From the NCBI GenBank assembly GCA_016763915.1, contig JAESSX010000312.1:1-5546 (forward strand): a DNA stretch of 5,546 bases. The letters run 5' to 3'. Position 1 is the stretch's first letter; every line of letters begins with the position of its first letter. Source of the stretch: Rhodospirillales bacterium. GTDB lineage: Bacteria; Pseudomonadota; Alphaproteobacteria; Rhodospirillales_A; Casp-alpha2. Below are positions 1 through 5,485 of this stretch, piece after piece. The notes under the pieces were generated by a model, which saw only the letters and a list, made by a program, of their open reading frames with translations, was not told the origin of the DNA and searched no databases. The position numbers and the translations under genes are program-made.

Positions 1-1006
1 CGGCCGTTACCCCGCAGTAATTAAGGAGCGTGTTTCCCTTGGCCGCGGCGCCGTAACCGACAATGCGGCGACGTTCGGCATGAGCCGAAGCGATAAAATC
101 GCAAAGGCCGTCACGAACGTCGTTGATCTTCATTAACCGCTGAGCGCACGTTGCGCTGGAATAAAGCCCCGCCGCTGATTCTGCCGCCAGGACCTTTGCC
201 ACCGCAACCCGCGGCGTTGGCGCGCTCTCTTTTCGCGCCGCCCAAACCCGTAAAGAGCCGCCATGGGTACTGAGTTCTTCGACATCGAAAACCTCAAGTC
301 CACATTGCCTCATGATCTTTATGAGCGGTTTAAGGGAAAAGTAGAAGTAGTGCTCGTGATATATCGTATCAAATTGCACTTCATCCATCAAATGCAGCAG
401 ATGGGGAAATTCGCAGCTTAAAACCCCCGATGGCTTCAGGACCGTCGCCAACCCACGCACGAAATCATGAATATCCGGGACGTGCGCAATGAGGTTGTTG
501 GCGATCATCAGGTCGGCCCGTTGGCCACGTGTCGCCAGGTCTCCGGCAACCGCGTCACCGAAATACGATACTTCGGTGACGATCCCTTTTTCCCTGGCGA
601 TATCGGCAACGTTGGCCGCGGGCTCAATCCCCAGCACTGGGATACCCCTGTCCTGAAAATGTTGCAACAGGTAGCCATCGTTGCTGGCGGCTTCCACCAC
701 CAAGGAGTGTTCATTCAAGCCGAGCCCGGCAATCGCCTTTTCGGTAAAACGCCGGCCATGCTCAAGCCAACTCGCTGAAAAAGATGAGAAATAAACATAA
801 TTGTCGAACAGCTCCTCCGGCGGCACGGTGAGGCTCAGTTGGGCGAGATGACACTGCCCGCACATTTTCACGGACAGGGGAAAAATGCGGTCCTCTTCGT
901 CGGCGGTTCGTCGCAAGGCATTGGCCGCCGGCATCTCGCCCAGGTCAACCAGGGTGCTTAGTTCCGGCGAACGACATAACCGGCAATGAGTGATCTGGGA
1001 GGTCAT
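1..1006 (-). CDS. SAM-dependent sugar C-methyltransferase (partial, 3' end beyond window)
   Basis: The frame is open without a stop from the ATG at 1006 to the left edge, giving 335 residues of a family usually about 400-415 long. I translated it from the sequence. It shows the three-part layout of TylC3/NovU/TcaB9-type NDP-sugar C-methyltransferases. First is an N-terminal zinc site (C8-x2-C11 and C49-x2-C52). Next is a Rossmann SAM domain with motif VVEAASNDGYLL at 103-114 and the family signature YHEHYFYFS at 216-224, whose Tyr/Glu/His are the expected catalytic region. Last is the start of the C-terminal domain with IVGYGAAAKGNTLLNY near 315-330. The start codon overlaps the rfbG stop as ATGA, with no clear Shine-Dalgarno of its own, so translation is probably coupled. 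By context it would methylate a carbon of a CDP-4-keto-6-deoxy sugar in the cytoplasm. Position of methylation and exact substrate are inferred, not shown. Confidence 0.88.
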   Translation of the reverse strand, partial: MTSQITHCRLCRSPELSTLVDLGEMPAANALRRTADEEDRIFPLSVKMCGQCHLAQLSLTVPPEELFDNYVYFSSFSASWLEHGRRFTEKAIAGLGLNEHSLVVEAASNDGYLLQHFQDRGIPVLGIEPAANVADIAREKGIVTEVSYFGDAVAGDLATRGQRADLMIANNLIAHVPDIHDFVRGLATVLKPSGVLSCEFPHLLHLMDEVQFDTIYHEHYFYFSLKPLIKIMRQCGLEVFDVEELSTHGGSLRVWAARKESAPTPRVAVAKVLAAESAAGLYSSATCAQRLMKINDVRDGLCDFIASAHAERRRIVGYGAAAKGNTLLNYCGVTA

Positions 1007-2049
1007 GATGTCAGGGCTTGGTATTGGTCGATTTGGTTGAGAGCGACCTCGATCATGGCGGCCCCCCGTTGCTGTTCGCGCCACCACTCGGCCGTCAGGT
1101 CCAGGCTGTCGTCGACCGAAAGCCGCGCCCGCCATTTCAGGGCCTGCCAGGCCAGTTCGGCATCCAGGACCAATCGTTTTGTCTCCTTATCCGCCGGCGG
1201 CTCGCCCTTTTCCCAACGTCCCTCACCCAAATGGCTGATGAGGCGGTCCAGCACCCGGTGGACCGGCCAGGCATCCAGTGCAGAGGGGCCAAAATTGAGG
1301 GCAGGGGGCGGCCTGTCCGTTCCTGCTATTAATTCCTGGGCGTAATCAAGATATCCGGCCAACGGCTCCAGAATGAACTGCCAGGGACGGACCGCTTCAG
1401 GGTGGCGGACACGTAATGGCCTTTTTCCCTTAACAGCCCGGAAAAAATCCGGCAACAAGCGGTCAGCGGCGACATCGCCGCCGCCGATCACATTGCCGGA
1501 CCGTGCCGTCACGATGCCGATCCCGTCAGGTTCCAGGTAACTGTTTCGCCAGGCCTCGACCAGGGACTCAACGCAGGACTTGGAGTTGCTGTATGGATCG
1601 CTGCCGCCCAGGGGGGAGGCCTCTGTCATCGGCGTTCCATCCCCTTTATTGGCGTAAACCTTATCGCTCGTTACAACCAGCACTCCCCGCACCGAGGGAC
1701 ACAGCCGCACGGCGTCAAGCAGGTTGAGGGTTCCCTGGACGTTTGTTTCATAGGTCAACACAGGCTGTTTATAGCCGTGCAGGACCAGGGCCTGAGCGGC
1801 AAGATGAAAGATGACTTCGGGCTCTGCGTCGGCGATGGCCTTGACGACCGCGTCATGCTCCCGAATGTCGATAAATTGTCCTCCGCTGCTTATGAGCGGG
1901 GCAAAATCCTCATACGCCCCGCCGTCCGGAGGCGGCAGGGAAAAGCTTCTCACCTTTGCCCCAAGATGGCGGAGCCATAACGCAAGCCAGGCACCCTTGA
2001 AGCCTGTATGGCCGGTGATGAAAACCCGTCTATTCCTCCAGAATGACAT
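1003..2049 (-). CDS. rfbG: CDP-glucose 4,6-dehydratase
   Basis: This is a 348-residue extended short-chain dehydrogenase/reductase, close to the usual 355-360 of the family. It should convert CDP-glucose to CDP-4-keto-6-deoxyglucose using bound NAD. Visible motifs are the dinucleotide-binding loop TGHTGFKG (12-19), HLAAQ (82-86), TSDKVY (127-132, with the Asp-Lys pair typical of CDP-glucose rather than dTDP-glucose dehydratases), the catalytic YSNSK (Tyr153, Lys157), SGNVIGGGD near 184-192, and RPWQFILEPLAGY. Several family positions differ: AAQALVLHGY where AAQPLVR.SY is usual, and WQF where WQH is usual. The gene starts 6 bp after the rfbF stop without a strong Shine-Dalgarno. Its TGA overlaps the methyltransferase start. 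This spacing indicates one operon with coupled translation. The family call is secure; strict preference for CDP-glucose is inferred from motifs and from the rfbF neighbour. Confidence 0.93.
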   Translation of the reverse strand: MSFWRNRRVFITGHTGFKGAWLALWLRHLGAKVRSFSLPPPDGGAYEDFAPLISSGGQFIDIREHDAVVKAIADAEPEVIFHLAAQALVLHGYKQPVLTYETNVQGTLNLLDAVRLCPSVRGVLVVTSDKVYANKGDGTPMTEASPLGGSDPYSNSKSCVESLVEAWRNSYLEPDGIGIVTARSGNVIGGGDVAADRLLPDFFRAVKGKRPLRVRHPEAVRPWQFILEPLAGYLDYAQELIAGTDRPPPALNFGPSALDAWPVHRVLDRLISHLGEGRWEKGEPPADKETKRLVLDAELAWQALKWRARLSVDDSLDLTAEWWREQQRGAAMIEVALNQIDQYQALTS

Positions 2050-2055
2050 GCGTCA

Positions 2056-2823
2056 TTACCAAACTTTCCATGGGGCAACCCCATTGACCCACAGATTTTC
2101 CAAATGATCTCTGTCCCGGACCGTATCCATTGGGTGCCAAAAACCGTCGTGACGCCAGGCGGCGAGTTGTCTATTTTGGGCCAGGCTGCGGAGGGGCTCA
2201 TGCTCCAATGAGGTGCTGTCACCCTCAATCAGGTCAAAGATTCCCGGGGACATCACGAAGAAACCGCCGTTGACCAATCCCCCTTTGGCGGGTTTCTCCT
2301 CAAAATTAACGACAAGGTCCCCGTCAATCGTCGGCGTCCCGAACCGCCCGGTCGGTGCGGTGACGGTCATGGTCGCAAGCAGTCCATGTTGTTGATGGAA
2401 AGCCTTCTGTGCGCTGATATCGACGTCACTGACGCCATCTCCGTAGGTGAGGAAAAAGAACGGATCATCACGGACAAAAGGAGCGATACGTTTGAGCCGC
2501 CCCCCGGTCATCGTATCCAGGCCGGTATCGACCAGGGTCACCCGCCACGGTTCGGAGCGAAGGTCATGGTATTCGACACTGTTCTCCTTGAAATCGATCG
2601 TCACATCCGATTGATGCAAAATGTAATTGGCAAAGTATTCTTTGATGAGGTAGCCCTTGTAACCAAGACAAATAACAAAGTCATTTACTCCGAAACTGGA
2701 GTAGTACTTCATAATATGCAAGATGACCGGGCTGTCACCGATCCTTACAAGTGGTTTCGGCTGGGTATTGCTTTCTTCAGCAATCCGCGTGCCCCGTCCA
2801 CCCGCCAATATTACGCATTTCAT
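2056..2823 (-). CDS. rfbF: Glucose-1-phosphate cytidylyltransferase
   Basis: This 255-residue protein should make CDP-glucose and pyrophosphate from CTP and alpha-D-glucose 1-phosphate, the first step of CDP-deoxysugar synthesis in the cytoplasm. The family is about 257 residues. Visible are the nucleotidyltransferase loop MKCVILAGGRGTR (1-13), TQPKPLVRIG with Lys23 (20-29), the family-specific DTGLDTMTGGRLKRI (99-113), the metal-site segment LTYGDGVSDVD (125-135), NFEEKP, NGGFFV, and GFWHPMDTVRD near the C-terminus. I chose the ATG at 2823 rather than an in-frame GTG at 2832. That GTG lies inside a near-perfect Shine-Dalgarno (AGGCGGTGA) spaced 5 nt from the ATG, and the family normally begins at this MK.VILAGG. 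The stop is 6 bp before rfbG. Identification is firm. Confidence 0.96.
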   Translation of the reverse strand: MKCVILAGGRGTRIAEESNTQPKPLVRIGDSPVILHIMKYYSSFGVNDFVICLGYKGYLIKEYFANYILHQSDVTIDFKENSVEYHDLRSEPWRVTLVDTGLDTMTGGRLKRIAPFVRDDPFFFLTYGDGVSDVDISAQKAFHQQHGLLATMTVTAPTGRFGTPTIDGDLVVNFEEKPAKGGLVNGGFFVMSPGIFDLIEGDSTSLEHEPLRSLAQNRQLAAWRHDGFWHPMDTVRDRDHLENLWVNGVAPWKVW

Positions 2824-2828
2824 TATAT

Positions 2829-2837
2829 TCACCGCCT
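2829..2837 (-). promoter_or_regulatory. Ribosome binding site of rfbF, overlapping the upstream stop
   Basis: On the minus strand AGGCGGTGA differs by one base from the ideal AGGAGGTGA and sits 5 nt before the ATG at 2823. It overlaps the TAG stop (2838-2836) of the preceding remnant frame. Ribosomes finishing that frame could therefore re-start on rfbF. It decides the rfbF start in favour of 2823. Confidence 0.75.
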
Positions 2838-3087
2838 ATTTTGATACTATATCAAAAAGTGTTTCAAGTTCACTGGTGCGCCAGCGTCGGTACATTGCCT
2901 GATATGCCATCTCCACAGCTTGTGCAAAACTTGCCTCATCCCGGATTGTAAGCCTAGAGATAAGTTTCCGCATAGGGCATCGGAGTTCGGCCAGGTGCCT
3001 GCAATCACCGGCAAATGCGATCGCCTTAAACAGGTAAGCCTCATCGTCTTCCGCAACCCCTTGCCCCGGATTCAGGTTGTTCGTCAT
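2836..3087 (-). pseudogene. C-terminal remnant of a SPINDLY/OGT-type glycosyltransferase
   Basis: An 83-codon frame (ATG at 3087, TAG at 2838-2836) lies immediately ahead of rfbF. From about residue 11 on (VAEDDEAYLFKAIAFAGD, then HLAELR at 31-36 and FAQAVEMAYQAMYRRW at 54-69) it reads like the final helices of TPR-linked O-GlcNAc-transferase/SPINDLY glycosyltransferases. Those typically end in DL.RLA.LR..LR....SPL.D...FAR.LE.AYR.MW.RW. The catalytic domain and TPRs, normally several hundred residues, are absent. The codons upstream (MTNNLNPGQG) do not look like the family, so the break lies near 3055-3060. A weak Shine-Dalgarno (GGGA) precedes the ATG, and the frame may still be translated and feed ribosomes to rfbF. 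Such transferases often occur in flagellin or surface-protein glycosylation loci, which fits a sugar operon. The resemblance is from memory of family patterns; an unrelated small protein is possible. Confidence 0.6.
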
Positions 3088-3163
3088 CGTCGTCCCAAAA
3101 CGTTCTGGTGGGGGGCGTGATCTATCTGGAAATGTCGAGAAACGATGCACCCGGGGGCGGCAC

Positions 3164-3544
3164 ATGGGCCTTCACGAATTGCGTATGGGCACCAACCCAA
3201 AAGCGTGGCGGCGGCGCATGGCTTCATTCGAGCTAGGGGATGACTTTGTTCGGCAGACCGTCGTTTGGGTTGGGCGAGAAATCAGACCCGGCGAATTCGC
3301 TGATCCAATGGATGCTGTCATAGCCGCCCAAACGATGGACCCTGAACAGGAAACCTTGGGCGAAATGCTGCGAGCGTGGCGGATCGTTTTTGGAGATGTT
3401 TCAATCTCATCTGCCGAAATTATCAGACGCTTGGGCGAGTTTGAAAACAGTTTGGGAAGTCTGGTTGGTCCCGAGCAGGACCTACGAGACAGCTTTAACG
3501 AATTTAGTGACCGGGCCGGTGACTCTTATTGCTTCAGCGGGTGA
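3164..3544 (+). pseudogene. C-terminal remnant of a phage/plasmid primase-helicase
   Basis: This plus-strand frame is divergent from the sugar operon, with possible starts at 3164 (preceded by GGGGGCGG) or 3218. From 3218 the product has the segments MASFELGDDFVRQTVVWVG, DPMDAV..AQTMDPEQE and LGEMLRAWRIVFGDVSISSAEII. This matches the pattern at the C-terminus of large prophage or plasmid primase/helicase proteins (GSFE.W..LVR.ALVWLG..DP...ME..R..DPE...L..VL.AW...FGD..VTV.E.I). Those proteins run several hundred residues; only about 110 are present. The walker/toprim parts are missing upstream, and the frame ends abruptly at YCFSG before the usual last helices. It overlaps the tRNA-like stretch at 3544-3571. 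It is best read as debris of an integrated element. A short functional protein cannot be excluded. Confidence 0.55.
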
Positions 3545-3571
3545 TGGGTTCTAATCCCTCAGCGCCTACCA
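3544..3571 (+). other. tRNA 3'-end-like sequence, possible attachment-site scar
   Basis: The stretch reads ATGGG-TTCTAAT-CCCTC, then AGCGCCT-A-CCA. This has the order of a tRNA T-arm, 3' acceptor strand, discriminator base and CCA. The TTCTAAT loop departs from TTCRANY at one base, and only three T-stem pairs form. No matching 5' acceptor strand (AGGCGCT) is found upstream, so it is not a working tRNA. Just upstream, GACTCTTA then TCAGCGGGT resembles the anticodon arm of tRNA-Lys(CUU) with an insertion. Tyrosine-recombinase elements often leave such 3' tRNA fragments. Its position beside the primase remnant fits, but the match is short and could be chance. Confidence 0.3.
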
Positions 3572-3578
3572 TTTAAAT

Positions 3579-3610
3579 CAACGCCTTAGCCGGAAACGGT
3601 TGGGGCGTTG
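3579..3610 (+). other. 14-bp hairpin with GAAA tetraloop
   Basis: CAACGCCTTAGCCG (3579-3592) pairs over all 14 positions with 3597-3610 around a GAAA loop when read as plus-strand RNA, counting three G-U pairs. On the minus strand the same bases give only 7 + 3 pairs with mismatches, so the structure favours plus-strand transcription. No T-run follows (GTCATTTCTG), so it is not a classic intrinsic terminator. It may be a transcript-end structure of the remnant at 3164-3544 or part of the mobile-element scar. Confidence 0.5.
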
Positions 3611-3706
3611 GTCATTTCTGGATAACACCTGGGGTAATGCATCGGGGGCAGGAAAAACGGGTCCGGTCGCCAGGGCCCGCCTTCCATGTAAAGCCGCGAC
3701 GTTCGG

Positions 3707-4477
3707 TCACCCGACGTCGGTTTCGCCGCCTGTATCCTCGTGGCCCGGACAATCGTCAGCCATATATTCGCCGTCGCCGGTGTAGTCTGGTGGCGGCTCC
3801 ATGCCGTCCGGAATGTCCTCGGAGTCCATGGCTTCGTCCATGGCCGCCATGTCGCCTTCGCTTTCGGGTGGCGGGGCTTCTTCGGGAGGGGGTGCGGCGG
3901 CGAGAGGATCGCCCGAATCCGGCGCGTCTTCTTCGGGCGGCGGGACATTGGGAATGCCGCCATCGTCTGTGGTCGCGTCAGCGGTTTCACCCCAGCCTTC
4001 ACCCTCTCCTTCGGGCGGCGGGGCATCCCCCTCTGGCGGTGGTGCGTCACCTTCGGCCATTATCGGGTCGCCTTCCTCGGGCGGCGGGGCATCGCCTTCG
4101 GGCGGAGGAGCATCACCTTCGGCCATTATCGGGTCGCCATCGGGCGGTGGTGCATCGCCTTCGGGCGGCGGCGCTGTTTCAGCCGCGGCTTCTTGCGCCG
4201 CGTTCATGGCATCTTCGGGGGAAGCACCGCTATCAATCGCCTCGTAGAAAGCCGACGTGGCGGCATCCGCTCCCTGCTGGAATTCCTCCGGTGGGACTCC
4301 CATCTCGGTGGCGGCGTCCTGGGCTGCTGTCATAGCCGAATCAAAAGCTTCTTCGGGCGTCGCCCCTTCCTCCAGGGCGGATTGAAATGCTTCCGTGACT
4401 GCCGCCTCTATGCCATCCATGGGCGGGGGCGCTTCGCCTCCTGTCGTCGCATCAGTGGTTGCGGTTTCTTCTGCCAT
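3707..4477 (-). CDS. Acidic proline-rich repeat protein without Lys or Arg, function unknown
   Basis: This is a 256-residue protein starting at ATG 4477, with a strong Shine-Dalgarno (AAAAGGAGA, GGAG 9 nt ahead). I do not recognise a named family. Residues 1-22 are polar. Residues 23-100 form Ala-rich helical repeats (AFQSALEEGATPEEAF at 30-45 and AFYEAIDSGASPEDAM at 76-91). Residues 102-205 are Pro/Glu/Gly/Asp low complexity built from PPPEGDA units. The rest is an acidic tail with the only Cys (243) and His (246). I count about 39 Glu and 32 Asp and no Lys or Arg. There is no signal peptide or membrane segment. It is real coding sequence: the two copies of its 21-residue repeat differ at 7 third codon positions and nowhere else. 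It lies alone, downstream of a long AT-rich leader. A metal-binding, disordered or surface-associated role is speculation. Confidence 0.85.
   Translation of the reverse strand: MAEETATTDATTGGEAPPPMDGIEAAVTEAFQSALEEGATPEEAFDSAMTAAQDAATEMGVPPEEFQQGADAATSAFYEAIDSGASPEDAMNAAQEAAAETAPPPEGDAPPPDGDPIMAEGDAPPPEGDAPPPEEGDPIMAEGDAPPPEGDAPPPEGEGEGWGETADATTDDGGIPNVPPPEEDAPDSGDPLAAAPPPEEAPPPESEGDMAAMDEAMDSEDIPDGMEPPPDYTGDGEYMADDCPGHEDTGGETDVG
4010..4138 (-). repeat. Tandem 63-bp coding repeat (21 residues, two copies)
   Basis: Residues 114-134 and 136-156 of the acidic protein are identical (GDPIMAEGDAPPP... ending PPPE), separated by one extra Glu codon. The DNA copies at 4076-4138 and 4010-4072 differ at 7 of 63 bases, every one synonymous and in third codon position. 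The shorter PPPEGDA module also recurs on either side. Confidence 0.9.
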
Positions 4478-4485
4478 TTTGTCGG

Positions 4486-4494
4486 TCTCCTTTT
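4486..4494 (-). promoter_or_regulatory. Ribosome binding site of the acidic repeat protein
   Basis: AAAAGGAGA on the minus strand has GGAG ending 9 nt before the ATG at 4477. It is the strongest conventional site in the window after that of rfbF, and it supports both the start and real expression. Confidence 0.7.
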
Positions 4495-4643
4495 GTAAAA
4501 TCTTCTTGGGTCGTGTCAGAAAATTTTGAAACCGAGGACTTTTCCGTTTTCTTTCAGTCCATTGTTCTGCTTTTGCGGCCTTGGAAAACAGGGCAAAAAA
4601 ACAGTTGGACTCTATTCCCCGGCTAATACTGACGGGTAAATTT

Positions 4644-4677
4644 ATTACGCTACCTTAATGTACTTAAGGGACGTAAT
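4644..4677. promoter_or_regulatory. Nested inverted repeat, candidate operator
   Basis: ATTACG-cta-CCTTAA-tgtac-TTAAGG-ga-CGTAAT is a 34-bp dyad with two 6-bp arms on each side, offset by 3 and 2 nt. The inner arm also shares GGGA...TCCC symmetry with bases to 4680. It lies about 170 bp upstream of the acidic protein start, in the AT-rich leader. This is a plausible binding site for a dimeric regulator or an RNA hairpin; no regulator is encoded nearby. Confidence 0.45.
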
Positions 4678-4806
4678 CCCTTGATGTCAGATTGTTTCAG
4701 TTGCAAATAAATATGTAATATCTCATTTGCATATGAATATGAGTTGGTATGGATCAGACCCATTTCAGTGTCGTGGCCCAGTTCACAAATATTCTCTCTT
4801 CGAGCC

Positions 4807-4831
4807 AAAGAAAAACCCCGCCGAAGCGGGG
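4807..4831 (-). terminator. Intrinsic terminator, minus strand
   Basis: On the minus strand CCCCGC-TTCG-GCGGGG (4831-4816) forms a 6-bp GC stem with a stable UUCG loop closed by C-G, followed directly by TTTTTCTTT (4815-4807). The plus strand lacks a T-run after the stem, so direction is clear. No minus-strand gene lies to its right within the window. It therefore ends either a small RNA or antisense transcript, or acts as an attenuator in a long leader of the acidic protein gene. Confidence 0.8.
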
Positions 4832-5029
4832 CGCGTTATCTCTGGGTTCGCTTCATTGCCATTCACACGGCTTTCATACCGCTGTTGTGCTCTGTTCACA
4901 CCCCGCCGCTAGAACAGACTAGAGGGATACTCATCCCCCCAGTTGGTGTTCCTCGTCACGTTCTAAATAAAGGGACGCCACTTACCTGATGACGTTCCTC
5001 AACTCAGTCCAAGTTAGGGAGCCGGAAGA

Positions 5030-5311
5030 GTGACGGAGGAAAACAAGACCAACGTGAAATTGGTTCGCGGCCTCCTGGAAAAATCGGGTATGGATGCTGA
5101 CGACGTACGGCACGTTTTCAGTTCTCTGTGGACCCAGGGAGAAATACCACCGATTTCAGATGAGGCTGAATACCGCACCCTTAAGGATCTCTACTACAGA
5201 TTGCTTGCAGACATTTCCGAAAATGATCTCCACTCGAAAGAGGCTATTTTTCTGGATTCCTTAGGAGCTCACCTCATTGAGTATGAGGAAGGCTTGGAGC
5301 CGGAGGAATAA
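5030..5311 (+). CDS. Small acidic hypothetical protein
   Basis: This frame gives 93 residues from a GTG start at 5030. AGGGAG (5016-5021) sits 8 nt ahead and supports this start. The product is not recognised. It appears soluble and mostly helical: KLVRGLLEKSGMDADDVRHVF near the N-terminus, then a segment with ISDEAEYRTLKDLYYRLLADI, then an acidic tail ending EYEEGLEPEE. There is no signal peptide, membrane segment, Cys or obvious motif. It stands alone on the plus strand, divergent from the acidic repeat protein across the long intergenic region. No terminator with a T-run follows, so a transcript could continue to the gene that begins near 5528. Base use is balanced, as in ordinary genes of the window. 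Confidence 0.65.
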   Translation: MTEENKTNVKLVRGLLEKSGMDADDVRHVFSSLWTQGEIPPISDEAEYRTLKDLYYRLLADISENDLHSKEAIFLDSLGAHLIEYEEGLEPEE

Positions 5312-5414
5312 CCAAAACTCCGACTGATGCCCATTCGGATCACGGCACGGACCGGCGTAGCAGACAGCTATTACAACGTCCGCACCATGCAGGCGATCGG
5401 GGCGGAGTGAACCT

Positions 5415-5448
5415 GGAGGCAGTGTCTGACGGTGTTCGCGACACCTCC
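5415..5448 (+). other. Weak dyad between two plus-strand genes
   Basis: GTGTC (5422-5426) pairs with GACAC (5440-5444), and GGAG (5415-5418) with CTCC (5445-5448). A competing hairpin GGTGT-TCGCG-ACACC (5431-5445) uses the same bases. No T-run follows directly. It could be a weak transcript-end structure for the gene ending at 5311. Confidence 0.25.
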
Positions 5449-5485
5449 CATTCACCAGCGCCATTAATTTTATCTTCACCACCTC

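Larger units (their letters stand above)
4478..5029. other. Long intergenic region, AT-rich in 4500-4800
   Basis: No gene is supported here over about 550 bp. The part nearest the acidic protein gene (4500-4800) is clearly more AT-rich than the flanking genes and holds the nested inverted repeat at 4644-4677. Next come a minus-strand intrinsic terminator (4807-4831) and smaller dyads: TCTGTTC/GAACAGA (4891-4897 with 4912-4918) and GGGAT/ATCCC (4924-4928 with 4933-4937). I found no promoter close enough to consensus to call on either strand. CTGACA on the minus strand, just right of the inverted repeat, is a fair -35 but lacks a good -10. Confidence 0.7.

Noticed and set aside
986..2107. Plus-strand frames across rfbG
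   Set aside because: They are antisense shadows of a clearly identified dehydratase, with no family features of their own.
2386..2844. 152-codon plus-strand frame across rfbF
   Set aside because: It is antisense to a firmly identified cytidylyltransferase, and the product shows no recognisable motif.
3088..3165. Extended start of the small frame ahead of rfbF (109 codons from 3165)
   Set aside because: The added 26 residues (rich in Arg and Pro) have no family resemblance, and the ATG at 3087 has a better-placed, though weak, ribosome site.
4010..4138. CRISPR-like or mobile repeat array
   Set aside because: The repeats are in-frame codon repeats of a protein, with no spacers, terminal inverted repeats or transposase.
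3637..4498. Long frames on the plus strand and a second minus-strand frame overlapping the acidic gene
   Set aside because: They arise from the GC-rich, periodic codons of the repeat gene. Only the 3707-4477 frame has a good ribosome binding site and synonymous-only repeat divergence.
4862..4901. Direct repeat TTCACAC spaced 33 bp, possible paired operator
   Set aside because: A 7-base match in a 550-bp region is expected by chance; nothing else supports it.
5327..5410. 27-residue plus-strand frame (MPIRITARTGVADS...)
   Set aside because: No ribosome binding site is near enough and no motif is recognised; it is too short to support without conservation data.
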